A stretch of DNA of 9,822 bases, from assembly GCA_002428205.1 (NCBI GenBank), contig DIUH01000415.1:256-10077 (forward strand), in the 5' to 3' direction. The notes under the pieces are model-generated. The model saw only the letters and a program-made list of their open reading frames with translations. It searched no databases and was not told where the DNA came from. The stretch comes from Planctomycetaceae bacterium UBA6163. Lineage in GTDB: Bacteria > Planctomycetota > Planctomycetia > Pirellulales > Pirellulaceae. Numbering within the stretch: the stretch's first letter is position 1; each line of letters begins with the position of its first letter. The translations under genes were made by a program, and so were the position numbers. Positions 6,611-9,822 of the stretch are shown here, in pieces.

Positions 6611-7228
6611 ATGATGGCGAGAAGAGGCAGTTGTGCGTTGCTGGTTGTTTTGGTGGGGGCTTTGGTTTTGACCAGCGATCGCAAATCGTCAGCACAGTTT
6701 CCGAACTGGAAATCGCATCCGGTTCGCCCGATAGTCGACGTGATCCCACCGCTGGGGAACAATTTGCCGCTGTCATATCGTGCCCGCATGAACCGACCGT
6801 CTTACCTCAGCGGTCGCATTGCCTACACGATTGAACCGTCCAGCCAAGAGGCGATGGCTTGGCAACGCGCTTGGGAGCGCGGTTATTACGCAAACCACGC
6901 CCCACGGATGGAGACGCATTACATCTATCCCAAGCCTTGGGAAGAACTGGGCGTAGGTGCTAAGCCCAAGCGTCGGAATGATGCGAAAGCAGGTTTTGAG
7001 CCGCCCGAAAGGTCGGAACTTGGGCCCTGGGGCGAGCAGGCTACCCCCTTGATACCAGAACAACTTGAGCCACCGCCCGGAGAGTCAGACGCAGAGGCAG
7101 AGCCAATCGGTTCACCACCTGTATTGTCACCCCGAGTTCGGAACGATGGCCGCTCTCAACCGATGGGGCCATCTACTCTGGAACTGGCGCCGGCAATCGA
7201 GCTGCCGCTGAATCTGCCGGTTAAATAG
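6611..7228 (+). CDS. Exported protein of unknown function (205 residues)
   Basis: The ATG at 6611 is chosen because AAAGGA lies seven bases upstream; a GTG at 6590 in the same frame has no such site. Residues 1-28 form a signal peptide (MMARRG, a Leu/Val-rich core at 9-20, then a small-residue SSA site before Gln29), so the product is probably exported. I do not recognise the family. The central part (about 50-115) is rich in Tyr, Trp, Arg and Met (PLSYRARMNRPSYLSGRIAY, AWQRAWERGYYANHAPRM, HYIYPKPWEELG) and looks like the conserved core. From residue 115 on, the protein is Pro/Glu-rich and low in complexity, probably disordered. It has no cysteines in the predicted mature part. The next gene on the same strand also encodes an exported unknown, but a 96-base gap with its own promoter-like hexamer separates them. 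Confidence 0.8.
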   Translation: MMARRGSCALLVVLVGALVLTSDRKSSAQFPNWKSHPVRPIVDVIPPLGNNLPLSYRARMNRPSYLSGRIAYTIEPSSQEAMAWQRAWERGYYANHAPRMETHYIYPKPWEELGVGAKPKRRNDAKAGFEPPERSELGPWGEQATPLIPEQLEPPPGESDAEAEPIGSPPVLSPRVRNDGRSQPMGPSTLELAPAIELPLNLPVK

Positions 7229-7276
7229 TTTGCGACCTTTCGGCATCTAGGGCGTTTCAGCTGAGGGATATGGCAT

Positions 7277-7282
7277 TACAAT
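7277..7282 (+). promoter_or_regulatory. Candidate -10 box for the 643-residue exported protein
   Basis: TACAAT at 7277-7282 is one base from consensus. TTTCAG at 7255-7260, 16 bases upstream, is only a poor -35 match. The start codon at 7325 would follow a leader of about 35 bases. Confidence 0.3.
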
Positions 7283-7324
7283 AGGGCCTGTTCCCTCCGC
7301 ATTCCACGCCCCTCCAGGTCTGTC

Positions 7325-9256
7325 ATGTCCGACCGGTTTAACCGCCGTGGCTTTTCCGCGATCTGCTTTCTGATTCTCGCTGCGACCGGTGGATATGCGC
7401 CTGATTGCTGTTTGGCTCAGTTATCAGAAGCGAGAAAATCTCAACTCATATCGTCGGCACGTCAGGCGAAGGAAAATCTTGGACGTCGGCCCTATCCGTC
7501 TCCACGCCTGGCTGGGGAGCGAGTGAAGAACGCAACCGACGGACTGGCGGACTATCTGCTCCGTCGTACTTCGGGCGAACGAGCCGCAAATTGGCTTGAT
7601 TACGTCGACGCCGATCCGTTGATTGACGCGATTACTGGCGATACGTCTACATCGGAAATCGAAACCGCCGCTCGAAGTTTGCAAAATCGCTTGGTCGGCA
7701 ACATTGTCGGTTTGGAAATGCCTCCGTTGCTGAAATTACGTGAAGAAACGGAGACGCTGATTGCCTCTATTCCGTATACCGACCCCGACCGATCACGGCG
7801 TTTGGTGCAACAGCAACTCGACTCGTTGATCAAACGGCTGGAGAGTGAAAACCTCAATACAACCCAGGAAGTAGCGGAGTTGTCATTGCTGCTCCAACTG
7901 CTGGACCAGTCGAACCAAGTGCCAGAAGTGGTCACACAGCTTTTCGATGCTTTTTCCCGTCCCAACCTAGTGGTCACCATCGATAGCCGGGTCATCCAAG
8001 AGGTAATCGGTCGCCCGGTTGACCGCGTACGTCCCGTTCGTGATTGCATTCTCGGTACTCGTATCATTGGCAACGGTCATTTACGCGGCGAGGTTTCGGG
8101 GCACTTGGTTCCGTGCCACGGCCGAGTTCAGGTCGATTTAGTATTGACCGGCCAATTCCGCAGCGATTCGGTGGGATACAACGGTCCGGTGCGTTTGCCC
8201 TCAATCGGCCAAGGGGCGATCACAGCAACCCGTTCGCTTTGGATCGGCGAGGATGGCGTATCGTTGTCAAACGTTTCCTCCACGGCCTCGCTAGATTCAA
8301 CGATCACATCGATCCAACATCCGCTGCGGATCGTCCGTCGAATCGCGTCGAAACAAGTTGCCAAGAAAAAGCCGCAAGCCGACCAAATCGCTCGCGAGCG
8401 GTTTCGCAATCAGGTGGTGACCGACTTTACGAACCAAACCTCCGAAGCTGCGCAGCGTATCGGCACTGGCCCAGTGGGCAGTTCATCGCTACCAGGCAAA
8501 GTGTCTCCGTTGAGCGATGCTCGCGTGACGCTTAAGCGATTAAACCTTTCGCCGCCATCCCGATTGATCGGATCGACATCTCACAGCGTGTTTGCTCAGT
8601 TTACCCAGCGGACGGGCAAGCAACTTGCCGCGATCTCGTCACCACCGTCACCCGGAGCCCCCGGTTCCGGAATTGTCAGTGGCGATGCAACGTTGCAAAT
8701 GCATGAGTCGTTGATTGAAAACCTAGCGTCGACAGTCCTCGGCGGGCGAACGATCTCGGGCCAGCAGATCGACCAATTGATCAACAGCGTCAAAGACACG
8801 TCGATCTCCCGCGCGACCCCCGGGTCGGCAATCGAGGCTCCGCCAGAAAAGTTTGAGATTGAGTTTGCATCGCTACGTCCGATCATTTTTGAACTCCGCG
8901 ACCAAAAGATTCGAGTCGGGATTCGCGGCAATCGTTTCAGCCAGGACGGACGAGACTTGCGTAGTTCGTTAGAAATAACCGCGACCTACGAACCGGTCGA
9001 CATCGGTGGTTATAAGGTTTTGCGCCGCGTCGGCAGCGTCGATGTCGACTTCCCAGGTTCTGGCCGAATCGGCATGCAAAAGGTCGCTCAGAGGCGTTCG
9101 ATCCAAAAACTGTTCAATAATCGGTTTCCCGAAACATTACTCGATCAACCGCTTATCTTACCGGTCTTGGCCATGGTTCCATCGCTCAGCGGCCGCGTCT
9201 ATCGGGTCAACGGCATCAACGCCCAGGATGGTTGGCTGACGCTGACCGTTCGTTAA
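7325..9256 (+). CDS. Large exported protein of unknown function (643 residues)
   Basis: The ATG at 7325 has only a short AGG (7316-7318) as ribosome site. Residues 1-31 look like a signal peptide (basic start, hydrophobic ICFLILAATGG, then CLA before Gln32), so the mature protein probably sits in the periplasm or on the cell surface. Residues 33-210 are mainly helical. Residues 212-330 are beta-rich, start with NLVVTIDSRVIQEVIG, and contain Cys241 and Cys264. A basic linker (335-365) and a Ser/Pro/Gly-rich stretch (375-450) follow. The C-terminal part (455-643) starts with a similar helix, LQMHESLIENLASTVLGG, and continues with RPIIFELRDQKIRVGIRG and further strands, ending in DGWLTLTVR. This layout of a membrane-like helix followed by an Asp-x-x-Ile-x-Val strand pair recalls lipid-binding TULIP/YceB-like folds, but only faintly. 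No catalytic motif is seen. I cannot name the family. Confidence 0.85.
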   Translation: MSDRFNRRGFSAICFLILAATGGYAPDCCLAQLSEARKSQLISSARQAKENLGRRPYPSPRLAGERVKNATDGLADYLLRRTSGERAANWLDYVDADPLIDAITGDTSTSEIETAARSLQNRLVGNIVGLEMPPLLKLREETETLIASIPYTDPDRSRRLVQQQLDSLIKRLESENLNTTQEVAELSLLLQLLDQSNQVPEVVTQLFDAFSRPNLVVTIDSRVIQEVIGRPVDRVRPVRDCILGTRIIGNGHLRGEVSGHLVPCHGRVQVDLVLTGQFRSDSVGYNGPVRLPSIGQGAITATRSLWIGEDGVSLSNVSSTASLDSTITSIQHPLRIVRRIASKQVAKKKPQADQIARERFRNQVVTDFTNQTSEAAQRIGTGPVGSSSLPGKVSPLSDARVTLKRLNLSPPSRLIGSTSHSVFAQFTQRTGKQLAAISSPPSPGAPGSGIVSGDATLQMHESLIENLASTVLGGRTISGQQIDQLINSVKDTSISRATPGSAIEAPPEKFEIEFASLRPIIFELRDQKIRVGIRGNRFSQDGRDLRSSLEITATYEPVDIGGYKVLRRVGSVDVDFPGSGRIGMQKVAQRRSIQKLFNNRFPETLLDQPLILPVLAMVPSLSGRVYRVNGINAQDGWLTLTVR

Positions 9257-9263
9257 GCAATCG

Positions 9264-9359
9264 TCTTGTAGGCCGTAACGAGCGCAGCGATGTTACGGAT
9301 GTTCGATCGCGTGGTGCCGGCGTTTATGCCGGAACTGCGCTACGCTTGTTGCGGCCTAC
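9264..9359. repeat. Palindromic intergenic repeat with 22-base arms
   Basis: The left arm at 9268-9289 and the right arm at 9338-9359 are inverted copies with consensus GTAGGCCGYAACRAGCGYAG followed by CG. They agree at 19 of 22 positions and all three differences are transitions, two of which would still pair as G-U in RNA. Two smaller inverted repeats sit inside: CCGTAAC (9273-9279) with GTTACGG (9292-9298), and CCGGC (9317-9321) with GCCGG (9328-9332). The outer 14 bases (9264-9277) recur inverted at positions 1-14. The element lies between the 3' ends of two convergent genes. It resembles a REP/MITE-type element; there is no coding capacity. Confidence 0.7.
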
Positions 9360-9383
9360 GTCAACTACGTTAACTCTTTGCGG

Positions 9384-9472
9384 ACCAAACCCATTGCGAC
9401 GTTACCAAGGCGAGCACAACCGTCGCCGAACGAAGCCGGGCCTTGTGCCCACGCTTCGTCTTTAGGTTTGGT
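9384..9472. repeat. Second inverted repeat block enclosing a hairpin
   Basis: ACCAAACC (9384-9391) and GGTTTGGT (9465-9472) are perfect inverted copies flanking about 73 bases that include the strong hairpin at 9430-9459. The block follows directly after the first palindromic repeat and a short tandem (TACGTCAAC and TACGTTAAC at 9357-9374). It may be part of the same composite element or a separate one. Confidence 0.45.
9430..9463. terminator. Strong hairpin between convergent genes, possible terminator
   Basis: ACGAAGC (9430-9436) pairs with GCTTCGT (9453-9459), and GGGC (9438-9441) pairs with GCCC (9447-9450), around the loop CTTGT with a small internal loop. This gives eleven pairs. On the plus strand CTTT follows, a weak T run; on the minus strand there is none. 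It is 173 bases past the 643-residue protein's stop and 24 bases past the peptidase stop, so it could serve either gene. Confidence 0.45.
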
Positions 9473-9486
9473 GCGCCAACTATTCG

Positions 9487-9822
9487 TTACCAGATTTGGA
9501 CTCGGTCACCGGGGGCAAGATACAGCTTATCACCGGGAGCGATATTGAATGCATCGTAGAATGCGTCCATGTTGCGGACGATCCCGTTGACACGATAACG
9601 ACTTGGGCTGTGAGGATCGGTGAGCAGGCGTTTTCGTAATTCTGCATCGCGATACAGTCGACGCCAAATCTGGCCCCAGCCGAGGAAAAATCGTTGGTCG
9701 CCGGTTAATCCATCGATGACCGGTGCCTCTTTGCCATCGAGCGAAAGTCGGTAAGCGGCATACGCGACACTTAATCCGCCGAGGTCGCCGATGTTTTCGC
9801 CCAACGTCAATTCGCCATTGAT
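9487..9822 (-). CDS. M13 family zinc metallopeptidase, C-terminal part (cut by window edge)
   Basis: The last 111 residues of an M13 (neprilysin/PepO-type) zinc endopeptidase are present; the rest, including the HExxH zinc site, lies beyond 9822. The reading frame stays open to the edge. The fragment begins INGELTLGENIGDLGGL, which matches the family's GENIADxGG motif. Its Glu (fragment residue 9) is the third zinc ligand and its Asp (residue 13) orients a zinc-binding His. The usual Ala between them is Gly here. Further family marks are FFLGWGQIWRR, DPHSPSRYRVNGIVRNMDAF, FYDAFNIAPGDKLYL, and the terminal Trp in RVQIW. Bacterial members are commonly exported enzymes that cut peptides, but the N terminus is not visible. 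The gene converges on the 643-residue protein gene. Confidence 0.93.
   Translation of the reverse strand: MNGELTLGENIGDLGGLSVAYAAYRLSLDGKEAPVIDGLTGDQRFFLGWGQIWRRLYRDAELRKRLLTDPHSPSRYRVNGIVRNMDAFYDAFNIAPGDKLYLAPGDRVQIW

Noticed and set aside
6450..6789. Overlapping minus-strand frames of 103-108 residues before the 205-residue protein gene
   Set aside because: They overlap the signal peptide region of the plus-strand gene, lack ribosome sites, and look like random composition.
7600..8073. A 157-residue Ser-rich minus-strand frame inside the 643-residue protein gene
   Set aside because: Its Ser/Arg/Thr-rich composition is typical of antisense reading in this genome, and the plus-strand gene has a signal peptide and a protein-like composition.
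9257..9486. CRISPR array or tRNA in the repeat-rich gap
   Set aside because: The repeats are inverted pairs with no regular direct repeat-spacer pattern, and no cloverleaf with a TTC loop can be drawn.
1..9822. A new multi-gene defence or mobile system
   Set aside because: The recognisable genes are housekeeping or envelope functions in separate transcription units; no integrase, nuclease, toxin-antitoxin pair or reverse transcriptase is visible.

Overview
The window looks like chromosomal DNA of a planctomycete, probably of the Rhodopirellula/Pirellulaceae type. This is inferred from three things: the style of the proteins (a RecG with an acidic insertion, two secreted proteins of no recognised family, an M13 metallopeptidase), the moderately high G+C with many TCG/CGA-type codons, and a palindromic intergenic repeat containing GTAGGCCG that I associate, from memory only, with such genomes. 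No rRNA, tRNA, CRISPR array, insertion sequence, prophage gene or recognisable defence system is visible.

Layout. Positions 1-14 are the edge of a dispersed palindromic repeat. recG (55-2328, minus) encodes the branch-migrating DNA helicase. A class 3 lipase-like hydrolase (2461-3357, plus) is divergent from it and ends at a candidate terminator near 3441-3463. A gene-free leader precedes a glycine-rich RRM RNA-binding protein (3687-4040, plus), which is closed by a very clear intrinsic terminator (4066-4106). A small basic/aromatic protein (4198-4506, plus) converges on another small unknown gene (4537-4845, minus). That gene is divergent from an APC-family amino-acid permease (4995-6422, plus). 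Two genes for exported proteins of unknown function follow (6611-7228 and 7325-9256, both plus). The last 230 bases before the edge hold a 22-base-arm inverted repeat (9268-9359) and a strong hairpin, and sit between the convergent ends of the 643-residue protein gene and an M13 peptidase gene (9487-9822, minus, cut by the window edge).

How the genes work together. I see no single pathway. Most genes appear to be separate transcription units, with promoters or terminators of their own. The most informative parts are the repeat family seen at both ends of the window, the tandem pair of a Gly-rich RRM protein and a small basic protein, and the large exported protein, whose two halves share a similar layout that may be a duplicated lipid-binding-like fold (speculative). 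I did not find convincing evidence of a new multi-gene system.
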